Shown here: positions 25,667-33,420 of the stretch, one piece after another
Layout: the number at the start of each line of letters is the position of its first letter
Position numbering within the stretch: position 1 is the first letter of the stretch
DNA from: Lactobacillaceae bacterium UBA5807
GTDB lineage: Bacteria; Bacillota; Bacilli; Lactobacillales; Lactobacillaceae
Direction of reading: 5' to 3'
Length of the DNA stretch: 38,527 nt
Assembly (NCBI GenBank): GCA_002418005.1
Contig: DIDF01000071.1
Location: forward strand, 853 to 39,379
Notes under the pieces: generated by a model
The model's database searches: none
The model's input: the letters and a program-made list of their open reading frames with translations, nothing else
What the model was told of the DNA's origin: nothing
Made by a program: the position numbers and the translations under genes

Positions 25667-26758
25667 ATGACAGACAGATATTTAATTTTGGAAGATGGCT
25701 CGGCCTATCTTGGGAAGGCTTTTGGATCGTTAGCTACTACCACTGGAGAGATAGTTGTTAATTCGACTATGAATGGCTACCAGGAGATTATTTCCAATCA
25801 AATTTATCATAACCAAATCATTGTGTTCACTCAGCCTTCAATTGGTAATACTGGTCTAGACCATAATTCTTATGAGTCAGTTTTACCTTCAGCTCGAGGA
25901 GTAATTGTTCGTGAGTATGAAAATTTAGCTAAGGACCATTATAAAAGGGTTTCGTTGGACCGTTATTTAACCCAGCATAAAATCCCTGGAATTTATGATG
26001 TGGATACTCGTCAAATTCAACATCATCTTCATCAATTTGGAAACATGAAGGCCAGTATTGTGGATGTAGCAGATGATCACGCTTTTGATCAGCTTCATGC
26101 TACCGTGTTGACAAATCAACAAGTTTCTCAAGTTGCTACACAAGCTCCTTACGCGAATCCAGGCGAAGGTGATAACGTTATTGTGGTTGATTTTGGGTTA
26201 AAAAGTGGAATCTTAAGAGAACTTTCTAGAAGAGAATGTAATGTCACCGTTGTTCCTTGGAACTATTCAAGTGAACAGATAATGGATTTGGATCCAGATG
26301 GGGTTATTTTATCCACTGGTCCAGGGAATCCTTTGGATCTACCTGATTCCGTTTTGAAGATGATTTTATCAATTCAATCCCAAGTTCCTGTTTTTGCGAT
26401 GGGCTTAGGCCATGAACTGTTTGCGATGGCAAATGGGGCAAAAGTTTCAAAACTTAAGGTTGAACATCATGGCAGTAACCATCCCATCAGAGAAATAATA
26501 ACTAACGAAATCTTTTTTGCTTCTCAAGAACAAGGTTACGCTGTTGACTCAAAATCCATTGATCATTCCAAACTTTTTATTACGCATATTGATTTAGTTA
26601 ATGGAACTGTTCAAGGACTCAGGCATCGTGAAAACCCAGCTTTTTCTGTTCAATTTTCACCTGATGGAGCTCCTGGTCCTCATGATAGTAATGGTTTGTT
26701 TGATGACTTCATGGAAATGATCTCACGAAGAAGGCAAAACAATGGCAATCGATATTAA
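25667..26758 (+). CDS. carA: Carbamoyl-phosphate synthase small subunit homologue, glutaminase site lost
   Basis: This 363-residue protein has the CarA architecture: an N-terminal swivelling domain (about 1-150, with TGEIVVNSTMNGYQEI and GIYDVDTRQI) and a class I glutamine amidotransferase domain (170-350). The normal product hydrolyses glutamine and passes ammonia to CarB. Here the nucleophile Cys of Gly-Ile-Cys-Leu-Gly-His-Gln is Gly246 (Ala-Met-Gly-Leu-Gly-His-Glu), and the catalytic His-Pro-Glu is Ser331-Pro-Asp333. The QNHGYAV motif has become Gln-Glu-Gln-Gly-Tyr-Ala-Val. Structural motifs such as HHGSNHPI and GAPGPHDS remain. The frame is full length, with a good ribosome-binding site, and overlaps carB by 17 bases. 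Homology to CarA is certain, but glutaminase activity is very unlikely. Confidence 0.9.
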   Translation: MTDRYLILEDGSAYLGKAFGSLATTTGEIVVNSTMNGYQEIISNQIYHNQIIVFTQPSIGNTGLDHNSYESVLPSARGVIVREYENLAKDHYKRVSLDRYLTQHKIPGIYDVDTRQIQHHLHQFGNMKASIVDVADDHAFDQLHATVLTNQQVSQVATQAPYANPGEGDNVIVVDFGLKSGILRELSRRECNVTVVPWNYSSEQIMDLDPDGVILSTGPGNPLDLPDSVLKMILSIQSQVPVFAMGLGHELFAMANGAKVSKLKVEHHGSNHPIREIITNEIFFASQEQGYAVDSKSIDHSKLFITHIDLVNGTVQGLRHRENPAFSVQFSPDGAPGPHDSNGLFDDFMEMISRRRQNNGNRY

Positions 26759-29270
26759 TCGGGTTCTGCTGCTTGGCGGAGGACCAACCAATATTGGCAA
26801 TGAAAATGAACTTGATGCAGCAACACTGGCTCGACTAAGTGCCTTGAAAAAAAACGGTACCAAGGTTATTTATGTTGATAATAACCCTTTTTCTGTAACT
26901 GCCGAAGAGATTCAACCAGCTAATATTTATGTTAAAGAAGTTAACTTTGCTAATGTAACCAACATAATTAACAAAGAAAAGCCGGATGCAATTATGGCAA
27001 CCACTGGTGGGTTGAACGCAATGCAGGTTGCTTGGCAGCTAGTAGAAAGTGGTATTTTGAAAGATAACAACATCAAACTGCTTGGAATTAAGCCGAAAAA
27101 TCTTCAAGTCACTATGGATAATGAGCAGCTTCGTTCACTTCTTAAAGAAATTAATGAAAATATTATTGCTTCAAAAATTATTTCTGATGAACAAGGAGCA
27201 ATCGATTTTGTTAGAGATGTTGGCCTGCCTGTGATAGTGAAACCATTATCTTCTAACCACGACACAAATCGGTTTATTTGTAATACTGAGGAAGAACTTG
27301 AAGATGCATTATCTAAAAGTTTTTCCTATAGTTACATCGAGCATGTCTCAATTGAACAAAGTATTGTTGGTTATAAAGAAATTGAAATGGTTGGCGTTAG
27401 GGACCAAAAGGGAGATAAAGTATTAGTCTCCGGCCTAGAAGACATGGATCCAATTGGAATACATTCTGGGGACTCAATAATATTTGCCCCTACCCAAACA
27501 TTGATTAATGAAGAATATCAAACCCTGCGGACCGCTACTTTTAGAATCATGGATTCTCTTGGAATTACTGGCTGTTGCCATATACAATTTGCACTGAACA
27601 GTGAAACTTCAAATTATTTTGTAACTAAAGTTAGTCCATTTTTTACTAGAAGTACTTTGCTTGCTGAAAAGGCTTCTGGATACCCAATTTCTTTTATCTC
27701 CGCATTTTTGGAGATGGGTTATTTGCTCACAGAAATAAAACTTCCATCAAGATTTAATAAATTTACTCCCTTTATGGAACCTACAAGTGACCATATCGTT
27801 GTGAAAATTCCTGTTTGGCCATTTGAAGATGTTCCTGAAACGGATAAACATTTAAATACAATGATGAAGTCAGTCGGCTCAACAATTGGCATTGGTCGTT
27901 CGGTTGAAGAAGCTCTAATGAAGGCTATGCATAGTTCTCAGTTTTCTCCTCGTGATATTTTGCCAAGTGTTACCAATATGGATGAAGATGAATTAATCAA
28001 TCAATTAATCCACCCCCTGTCCAGCAGAATTTTGATTCTAATGGAAGCCCTTAGACGAGGATACTCCACTGATGAGCTAGCTGAATTAACAAAAATTGAC
28101 AGCTTCTATTTCTATAAGATGAGGCAGCTAATAAGAGCTCAAGATTATGTGAATGCTCACCCGCTTACTAAACATGCAGTTGATGTTGGTCACCAATATG
28201 GGCTAGGTGATGGAATGCTTGCTCAACTATGGCATGTTAATATTTCTTCAATTAGACAAATTAACCTTGAAAGTAATTTTAATGTGACATTTAAGCAGCT
28301 TGAACCTAGTGCTGGAGAAATGATTCAAGACACCAATATTTATTACAGCAGCTATGAATTAGAAAACGAAAGTGAACCTTTTGAAGAAAAATCTGCGCTG
28401 GTAATTGGTCGGGGCGGTAATCAATTAGGCCCTAATTCAGCAGCTGACTATTATACTTCAGAAATTTTAATTACCTTACACCATTGTGGTTTTAAGACCA
28501 TCATTATGAATAATAATCCCAATGCGGTTTCTCTTATTTCGCAACTTAGCAACAAACAGTATATTGAACCGATCCAGCTAGGAAACATTTTGAATATTAT
28601 TGAACTAGAAAAGCCAGATGTGGTGTTTTTGCCTGGTAATCGGCACTTTTTGGCTCGAGAACTTGTAAGGCGAAATAACCGCCATATGAAGATTGTTGTT
28701 CTTCCGGCTGATCAAAAAATAGCTACTTTTAATGCCCGGCAGGCAACTAATTCCGTAATTACTTTTGTGGATGGAAAAGATGTTCTTCCTATCACGACTT
28801 TCTCTTTTTTGAATGATGATTCTGATCGTCATCTTTCAAAGATAATTAACTTTAAGGAGCCTATGGAAACTTGGCAACAAGATGAATCAACCCTTTTTGA
28901 TGAGGCAAAAGAAAGAATTGATTCTGAAAAATGGCAAGGATTGGTCGAGGTTTTGTTTGATCGAAACGAAACCGGTCATTTTGATTTTGTTGGTATTCGA
29001 CCGACTAGAATTACGCAAACTGCTCTTCTTTCCAAGACGACTGGGATCAACTGGGTGGCAATTTTAGTGAGAAAATATATTGGTAAACTGGATGTTAATC
29101 AAGTAAAGGATGCATTAAACAATCGTAATCCTCAAAGATTTGCGATAATGAAAGCAGAATTTCCGTTCAAAAAAATTGGCTCGCCTAAATTAATTGGCAA
29201 TAATCATCAAGAAGTAGGTTCAAGTTTAACTTTTGAAAATTTTAGTTCTGGCTCCAGGGCTAACCTCTAA
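26742..29270 (+). CDS. carB: Carbamoyl-phosphate synthase large subunit homologue, degenerate and shortened
   Basis: This homologue of CarB has 842 residues against a usual 1050-1070. The first half keeps the domain order. It retains substrate-loop residues Gly-Ile-His-Ser-Gly-Asp-Ser (239-245) and Ala-Pro-Thr-Gln-Thr-Leu, plus the oligomerisation segment GYSTDELAEL. However, the Gly-rich ATP loop is replaced by Ser-Ser-Asn-His-Asp-Thr-Asn (170-176), and the metal-binding Glu-Met-Asn-Pro-Arg has become Lys-Val-Ser-Pro-Phe (296-300). The second half keeps a pre-ATP-grasp domain (551-660) but lacks about 100 residues of ATP-grasp, and its Glu-Val-Asn-Pro-Arg equivalent reads Gly-Ile-Arg-Pro-Thr. 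The protein ends just after Phe-Pro-Phe-Lys-Lys, so the C-terminal allosteric domain is absent. No internal stop or frameshift is seen. Carbamoyl phosphate synthesis is very unlikely. Confidence 0.88.
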   Translation: MAIDINRVLLLGGGPTNIGNENELDAATLARLSALKKNGTKVIYVDNNPFSVTAEEIQPANIYVKEVNFANVTNIINKEKPDAIMATTGGLNAMQVAWQLVESGILKDNNIKLLGIKPKNLQVTMDNEQLRSLLKEINENIIASKIISDEQGAIDFVRDVGLPVIVKPLSSNHDTNRFICNTEEELEDALSKSFSYSYIEHVSIEQSIVGYKEIEMVGVRDQKGDKVLVSGLEDMDPIGIHSGDSIIFAPTQTLINEEYQTLRTATFRIMDSLGITGCCHIQFALNSETSNYFVTKVSPFFTRSTLLAEKASGYPISFISAFLEMGYLLTEIKLPSRFNKFTPFMEPTSDHIVVKIPVWPFEDVPETDKHLNTMMKSVGSTIGIGRSVEEALMKAMHSSQFSPRDILPSVTNMDEDELINQLIHPLSSRILILMEALRRGYSTDELAELTKIDSFYFYKMRQLIRAQDYVNAHPLTKHAVDVGHQYGLGDGMLAQLWHVNISSIRQINLESNFNVTFKQLEPSAGEMIQDTNIYYSSYELENESEPFEEKSALVIGRGGNQLGPNSAADYYTSEILITLHHCGFKTIIMNNNPNAVSLISQLSNKQYIEPIQLGNILNIIELEKPDVVFLPGNRHFLARELVRRNNRHMKIVVLPADQKIATFNARQATNSVITFVDGKDVLPITTFSFLNDDSDRHLSKIINFKEPMETWQQDESTLFDEAKERIDSEKWQGLVEVLFDRNETGHFDFVGIRPTRITQTALLSKTTGINWVAILVRKYIGKLDVNQVKDALNNRNPQRFAIMKAEFPFKKIGSPKLIGNNHQEVGSSLTFENFSSGSRANL

Positions 29271-29296
29271 CAGTTGAAATATTTAATTCTAAAACA

Positions 29297-29343
29297 AAAT
29301 AGGGCACCTAATTAACCAAAAGGGATAATTGGGTGCCTTATTT
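29297..29343. terminator. Bidirectional terminator between carB and rqcH
   Basis: An 18-bp stem (29297-29314 with 29326-29343, two G-T pairs) starts with AAA and ends with TTT. It ends the carB transcript and probably also that of the converging rqcH. Confidence 0.85.
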
Positions 29344-29423
29344 ACTTACATCATGAAGTTAAACAATTTTTTAAGTCAATCATAACAGTGGAATGTTTAA
29401 TTTAAGCTGATTAATTTTTTATC

Positions 29424-31133
29424 CTATTTTTGAGCAAGCTGGTTAACAATTTCACCGGTACCGTCAACGAGAAGAGTTTTTTGCGAATCATAAATGACGT
29501 ATCCAGGTTTAGTTCCGTTAGGTTTACGGATATTTTTTACTCTTGTATAGTCAACGGGTACTTTCGTAGAATTTCTTGCTTTTGAAAAATATGCTGCTAG
29601 CTCTGCGGCTTCTTGCAAAGTTTGCTCACTTGGGTCAAAGCTTTGGATGATAACGTGAGATCCAGGGATCTTTTGAGTATGCAGCCAAGTATCTCTTTTA
29701 TCTGCTGTGTGCATCGTCAATTTTTCGTTTTGAAGATTGTTTTTGCCTACAAGAATAGTGGTTCCATCACTGGCTGTGAATTTTTCAGGTTTGCTAATTT
29801 TTCTTCGCTTATTTTTCCGATTCCGATGCTGATCATGATTCTTTAGATATCCACCTTCCTCTAATTCGGAGCGAATATCAGTTAAATCTTCAGGATTAGC
29901 TAGTTCGATTTGCGACTGAATATTTTCGAAATAATCGATTTCTTGTTTTGTTAGTTTGATTTGGTCAGATAAATAACCAACCGCATTTTTGGCCTTTTGG
30001 TACTTTTTGAAATATTTTTGAGCATTTTCAGAGGGGTATAATTGGTTTGAAATTGAAATTTTTATAAGCTTATTATCATCATAATAGTTTGGGAGTTCGA
30101 CTGAACTCATTCCTCTTTTTACTTTTGTTAAGAAAGTGGTCAAAATTTCGCCTTTAATTCGATATTCGTCGGCAGAATTAGTTGCTGCAAGTTCTTTGGT
30201 TAACTTTTTTAATTTATTGAGATTTTTTTTGAGTTGTTTTTTAACCACTTCAATTAAAACGTTTCCCTGTTCACGAACCCGATCCCTTTGGGCTTGTTGG
30301 GTGTAATAAGCATCCAATAGTTCGCTAAGAGTACCGTACGTTTTATTTTCTTTGGTGTGGGGATAGGGAAATGCTGAAAAAGCAATTTTGTTATTAACAA
30401 GTTTGCTTAAGGTCGGCTTATATTTATCAAACTGAGCGAAAAAAGATTGAAAATTATTGTTTAGGTCGCCAGGTTTGTGTAAATAATTTGCCAATGCTAA
30501 GGCTGTATCATTTCCAAGCCCTTGAAGGGTATGCTTGAGTTGCTCAGCCAATACGTCGACGTTAGGATAGCCTTTAACTAAAGAAGAAATATCGCTAAAT
30601 TCTTTTTTCGTAAATGGATCTTGAAGGTTTTGCTTGGGTGGTTGGATATATTCTGCTCCAGGCAAAAGGGTTCGATATCTGTTTACATCTGGGCCAACGT
30701 GTTTAATAGCATCCAGGATTTTGTTGTTACTTTTGTCCACAAGAATAATATTACTATGTCTTGCCATAATTTCTGTAACTAATCCAAGTTCCATTTGGTC
30801 ACCCAATTCGTTTCTAGAACTAAAATTTAAACATAGCATTCGATCATTTTTGGGTTGCTCAACGGAATTTAAGATTGCCCCACTTAAATATTTTCTCATT
30901 AACATGGTGAAGTTATTTGGAACAGCAGGATTTACGTAAGGAACCGCAGTAATCTGAACTCTGGCAAAATTAGGATTTGCCGATAACAAGAGATTATTGT
31001 TTTTTCCGTGTGCTCTTATAGTTAAGATAAGTTCATTGGGATAAGGTTGATTAATTTTGCTGATTCTTCCAGAAGAAAGCAGCTGGTTCAATTCAATTTT
31101 TATAGAGTGGGTAAAAGATCCATCAAAGGACAT
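29424..31133 (-). CDS. rqcH: RqcH / NFACT-family ribosome quality control protein (FbpA-like)
   Basis: RqcH binds stalled 50S subunits and directs C-terminal poly-alanine tailing of the nascent chain. Older annotations call it fibronectin-binding protein. I start it at the ATG at 31133, 10 bases after AAAGGAA; a GTG three codons upstream lies too close to that site. The 569-residue protein has the N-terminal NFACT-N domain beginning MSFDGSFTHSI, a helix-hairpin-helix and coiled-coil middle (about 280-430), and the NFACT-R domain near residues 450-530, including DTWLHTQKIPGSHVII. In Bacillus the homologue yloA also lies near the end of the pyrimidine region. Confidence 0.93.
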   Translation of the reverse strand: MSFDGSFTHSIKIELNQLLSSGRISKINQPYPNELILTIRAHGKNNNLLLSANPNFARVQITAVPYVNPAVPNNFTMLMRKYLSGAILNSVEQPKNDRMLCLNFSSRNELGDQMELGLVTEIMARHSNIILVDKSNNKILDAIKHVGPDVNRYRTLLPGAEYIQPPKQNLQDPFTKKEFSDISSLVKGYPNVDVLAEQLKHTLQGLGNDTALALANYLHKPGDLNNNFQSFFAQFDKYKPTLSKLVNNKIAFSAFPYPHTKENKTYGTLSELLDAYYTQQAQRDRVREQGNVLIEVVKKQLKKNLNKLKKLTKELAATNSADEYRIKGEILTTFLTKVKRGMSSVELPNYYDDNKLIKISISNQLYPSENAQKYFKKYQKAKNAVGYLSDQIKLTKQEIDYFENIQSQIELANPEDLTDIRSELEEGGYLKNHDQHRNRKNKRRKISKPEKFTASDGTTILVGKNNLQNEKLTMHTADKRDTWLHTQKIPGSHVIIQSFDPSEQTLQEAAELAAYFSKARNSTKVPVDYTRVKNIRKPNGTKPGYVIYDSQKTLLVDGTGEIVNQLAQK

Positions 31134-31209
31134 CTCAAGCACTTCCTTTCTTGATACAGCAACTAATAGTATACCTCATTCTTCGCTTATTTACTCAGAA
31201 TAAAACTAG

Positions 31210-31238
31210 TTGTAACTCACAAGTAAATAGCGTATACT
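31210..31238 (+). promoter_or_regulatory. Promoter for marR with overlapping imperfect palindrome
   Basis: TTGTAA (31210-31215) and TATACT (31233-31238) are exactly 17 bases apart. An imperfect inverted repeat, AGTTGT and ACAAGT separated by 5 bases (31208-31224), covers the -35 element and could be the operator at which the encoded MarR protein controls itself. The operator assignment is inference. Confidence 0.6.
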
Positions 31239-31261
31239 TTGGTTCTGGAGGTACTTTCATT

Positions 31262-31681
31262 ATGAAAGATATTTTAACCGCACTGCGTGACGCAGCATCA
31301 ATACATAATTCACAGCTGTTAAAAATTACAAAGACAAACGAATTGACTATTTCTGAATGGAAACTTCTTAGCCAAGTGATTAACGGTAACAATACTCAAG
31401 AGCATTTGTCTAAAGCAACTAGTTTGGACGTGTCTACTCTTTCTCGCCAGCTAAAGCGGCTGGTTGAAAAGCAGATGCTTTCTAAAGAGGCAGTTGGCCG
31501 AGATAAACGCCAGCTTCTGTATCATGTAACAGATAAGGGTTCGCAAGCTAATAAACAAATTTCCCAGTTGTCTGATAAACTTGAAAAGTCTATATTTAAT
31601 CATTGGACCGATGAAGAAAAGAATCTTTTAAAGATATTAATTAACCGATTAGAGAAAAGCTTACAAAGAATTTCAGATTAG
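31262..31681 (+). CDS. MarR-family transcriptional regulator
   Basis: This 139-residue winged-helix regulator starts at the ATG at 31262 behind GGAGGTAC; a longer in-frame start at 31151 runs through the promoter and is rejected. The DNA-binding core has ISEWKLLSQV, the recognition helix region SLDVSTLSRQLKRLVEKQMLS, and the wing VGRDKRQLLYHVTDKG (residues about 80-95), which are standard MarR features. A C-terminal helix would form the dimer interface. It lies 11 bases upstream of the DegV-like gene and is probably co-transcribed with it. The ligand and targets are unknown; it may regulate lipid or stress genes. Confidence 0.88.
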   Translation: MKDILTALRDAASIHNSQLLKITKTNELTISEWKLLSQVINGNNTQEHLSKATSLDVSTLSRQLKRLVEKQMLSKEAVGRDKRQLLYHVTDKGSQANKQISQLSDKLEKSIFNHWTDEEKNLLKILINRLEKSLQRISD

Positions 31682-31692
31682 GGGTGGATTCA

Positions 31693-32565
31693 ATGAAAAT
31701 TGCTGTTGTAACGGATAGCAGTTCTTATCTCACTGAAGAGGAACAAGAGAAATATAATATTAAGGTTGTTTCACTTCCAATCGTGATTGATGGCCATGAA
31801 TATCATGAGGGAAAGGACATTACCACTGAGCAATTTTATCAAAAATTAAAAGCTTCAAATTCTTTTCCAAGTACATCCCAGGCTCCTGTTGGCGAAATGG
31901 TTGATCTTTATCAAAATTTAGCCAAGCAAGGCTATCAAGCAGTTATCAGCATTCATTTGGCTAGTACAATTTCTGGAATGTATAATTCAATCAAGCAAAT
32001 TGCCCCTTCAGTTCAAGGGATAAAAGTAATTCCATATGATTCACAAATTACGGTTAGATTGATGGGATATCTGGCTATCCAGGCAGCTAAAATGGCAAAG
32101 CTTGGCAGAAGCCCAGAACAAATTACCACTTATCTTGATGATTTACGGACTACTTTTGGGGAATTGTTTGTTGTTGATGATTTACAAAATTTAGTTCGTG
32201 GCGGGCGTTTGTCTAATGCTTCGGCTTTTATTGGCGGATTACTAAAAATTAAACCATTACTGACGTTTGATGACCATAGTCATGAAATTGTTGCAATCGA
32301 AAAAATCAGATCCAGAAAAAAGGCTTTAGCTAGAGTAGAAGAACTGTTTGCCCAAGTTTATAAAAAAGCAGATTACCCAATTAGGGGACTAATAATTAAT
32401 GGTGATGATCCCAAAGCTGGGGCGGATTGGGCAAATAAAATTCAGGAATTGTATCCCAATATGCCACTTGAACAAAGCTACTTTGGTCCTTCAATTGGGA
32501 CCCATTTAGGAGACAAAGCTTTGGCTCTTGCCTGGGTTAGAGATTTTGAAAAAGACAAACTTTAA
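31693..32565 (+). CDS. DegV / FakB family fatty-acid-binding protein
   Basis: FakB proteins present fatty acids to the kinase FakA for incorporation into phospholipid. The start at 31693 follows AGGGGTGG, and the product is 290 residues, typical for the family. Visible signatures are VVTDSSSYL at the N-terminus, the fatty-acid carboxylate region FPSTSQAPVGE (about residues 59-69), STISGMYNS near 92-100, and the LVRGGRLSNASAFIGGLLKIKPLL segment. No fakA is nearby, and genomes usually carry several fakB paralogues. The family is sure; the preferred fatty acid is not predictable. Confidence 0.92.
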   Translation: MKIAVVTDSSSYLTEEEQEKYNIKVVSLPIVIDGHEYHEGKDITTEQFYQKLKASNSFPSTSQAPVGEMVDLYQNLAKQGYQAVISIHLASTISGMYNSIKQIAPSVQGIKVIPYDSQITVRLMGYLAIQAAKMAKLGRSPEQITTYLDDLRTTFGELFVVDDLQNLVRGGRLSNASAFIGGLLKIKPLLTFDDHSHEIVAIEKIRSRKKALARVEELFAQVYKKADYPIRGLIINGDDPKAGADWANKIQELYPNMPLEQSYFGPSIGTHLGDKALALAWVRDFEKDKL

Positions 32566-32627
32566 GCTCTTACTTTTAGTAAGCTAAAAAATTTGATTTT
32601 GTATCAAAATATGTGATAACATGTTGG

Positions 32628-32636
32628 TGTTATAAA
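32628..32636 (+). promoter_or_regulatory. Extended -10 promoter of the folate operon
   Basis: TGTTATAAA is an extended -10 element (TGn plus TATAAA) that would start transcription at about 32643, the first bases of the THF riboswitch. An alternative TTGATT/GATAAC pair lies about 15-35 bases upstream. Confidence 0.55.
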
Positions 32637-32640
32637 TTTT

Positions 32641-32746
32641 TGGGGTAGGATTCAATGCGTAAAGTGTCGTAGGAACGGAATGTGAACCACGAACGAAGAA
32701 CGATTTTATTTAATAATCGTTCGCGGTATTGAATCCGCATTCGCCA
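32641..32746 (+). promoter_or_regulatory. Tetrahydrofolate (THF) riboswitch
   Basis: The sequence fits the THF riboswitch found upstream of folT and folate genes in Firmicutes. Helix P2 pairs GATTCAAT (32649-32656) with ATTGAATC (32728-32735). P3 is closed by GTG (32664) and CAC (32688) around the conserved GGAACGGAATGT stretch. The conserved AACGAAG follows, then a hairpin of 8 pairs (32698-32705 with 32715-32722) and the conserved CGCGGT before P2 closes. P1 is short, with TGG at 32641 and CCA at 32744. The third hairpin is longer than in many members. Location directly before an ECF folate transporter gene and folBKECP supports the call. Confidence 0.88.
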
Positions 32747-32788
32747 GTTTATCGATATAGAAATTATATATTTATATATTTTGGTGAG

Positions 32789-32801
32789 CTCCTTTTAGGA
32801 G
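32789..32801 (+). promoter_or_regulatory. Small hairpin sequestering the folT ribosome-binding site
   Basis: CTCCT (32789-32793) pairs with AGGAG (32797-32801) across a 3-base loop. AGGAG is the Shine-Dalgarno sequence of folT, so the riboswitch probably acts on translation initiation. No terminator lies between the aptamer and folT. Confidence 0.55.
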
Positions 32802-32812
32802 ATGTCATTATT

Positions 32813-33355
32813 TTGAATTCAGTATCTTATGGTTTAAGAAAGCTTCGAACTTTAGATATTGTCTTACTTGGAGTCTTAATGGGATCTGGTTTTGTTATAA
32901 AACAATTCTCCATTATGATTTTAAGTAATAACAATCGGCTTACATTTGTCTTTTTGATAACTGCAATTATTAGTTACTGGTATGGGCCTTGGTGGTTGGC
33001 TGGTGTTGCCGGATTATCTGATGTTTTGGGGACTTTTCTTTCAGGTCAGCCTTATTTCCCTGGGTTCACAGTTTCTGCTATTTGCGGCGCAATTGTTTAT
33101 GGATTGTTTTTTTATCGCAAAAAAGTAACAATGCCTAAAATCATAGGAGCTCAACTTGTGATTTCCATATTTATTAATCTGGTATTAAATACTTTTTGGT
33201 TGGCTGTTATGAGTGGTTATCAAACCACTTTCTTCGGTATGCTGGCTGTTAGATTTTTACCAGAATTATTTACGACATTAATTCAAATTGTTGCTCTTTA
33301 TTTTGTTTTGACCTCAAAAACTTTTAGTAAAATGACAAACAGGTTATTTAATTAA
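32813..33355 (+). CDS. folT: Folate ECF transporter S component FolT
   Basis: This is the substrate-binding membrane subunit of an energy-coupling-factor transporter for folates. It works with the shared EcfA, EcfA' and EcfT module, which is not in this window. I start it at the TTG at 32813, 11 bases after AGGAG, giving 180 residues with about six transmembrane segments. A longer open frame from TTG 32729 lies within the riboswitch and is rejected. The family-like PGFTVSAICGAIVYGLFFY segment, LNTFWLAVMSG, and Arg-Phe-Leu-Pro near the last helix match FolT. The THF riboswitch directly upstream and the folate synthesis genes downstream support the substrate. Confidence 0.88.
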   Translation: MNSVSYGLRKLRTLDIVLLGVLMGSGFVIKQFSIMILSNNNRLTFVFLITAIISYWYGPWWLAGVAGLSDVLGTFLSGQPYFPGFTVSAICGAIVYGLFFYRKKVTMPKIIGAQLVISIFINLVLNTFWLAVMSGYQTTFFGMLAVRFLPELFTTLIQIVALYFVLTSKTFSKMTNRLFN

Positions 33356-33360
33356 ATCGT

Positions 33361-33394
33361 AGCGGCGCGCTGAGTTGACAGCGGGTCGCTTTTT
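33361..33394 (+). terminator. Terminator-like hairpin between folT and folB
   Basis: Arms 33361-33371 and 33380-33390 form 10 of 11 pairs (one G-T, one mismatch), are GC-rich, and are followed by five T (33390-33394). There is no evident new promoter before folB, so this may set a lower level for the biosynthetic genes than for the transporter. Confidence 0.75.
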
Positions 33395-33420
33395 GCCATA
33401 CCTGAAATTAGGAGAAAATT

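Noticed and set aside
31151..31261. 37 extra N-terminal residues for the MarR regulator
   Set aside because: They run across the promoter, and a clear GGAGGTAC site precedes the ATG at 31262.
32571..32588. Hairpin after the DegV-like gene (AGCTCTTACT/AGTAAGCT)
   Set aside because: It is followed by A residues rather than a T tract on the plus strand and has a bulge, so I do not call it a terminator.
32729..32812. Longer N-terminus for FolT starting at a TTG at 32729
   Set aside because: This TTG lies inside helix P2 of the THF riboswitch and has no ribosome-binding site. The TTG at 32813 follows AGGAG.
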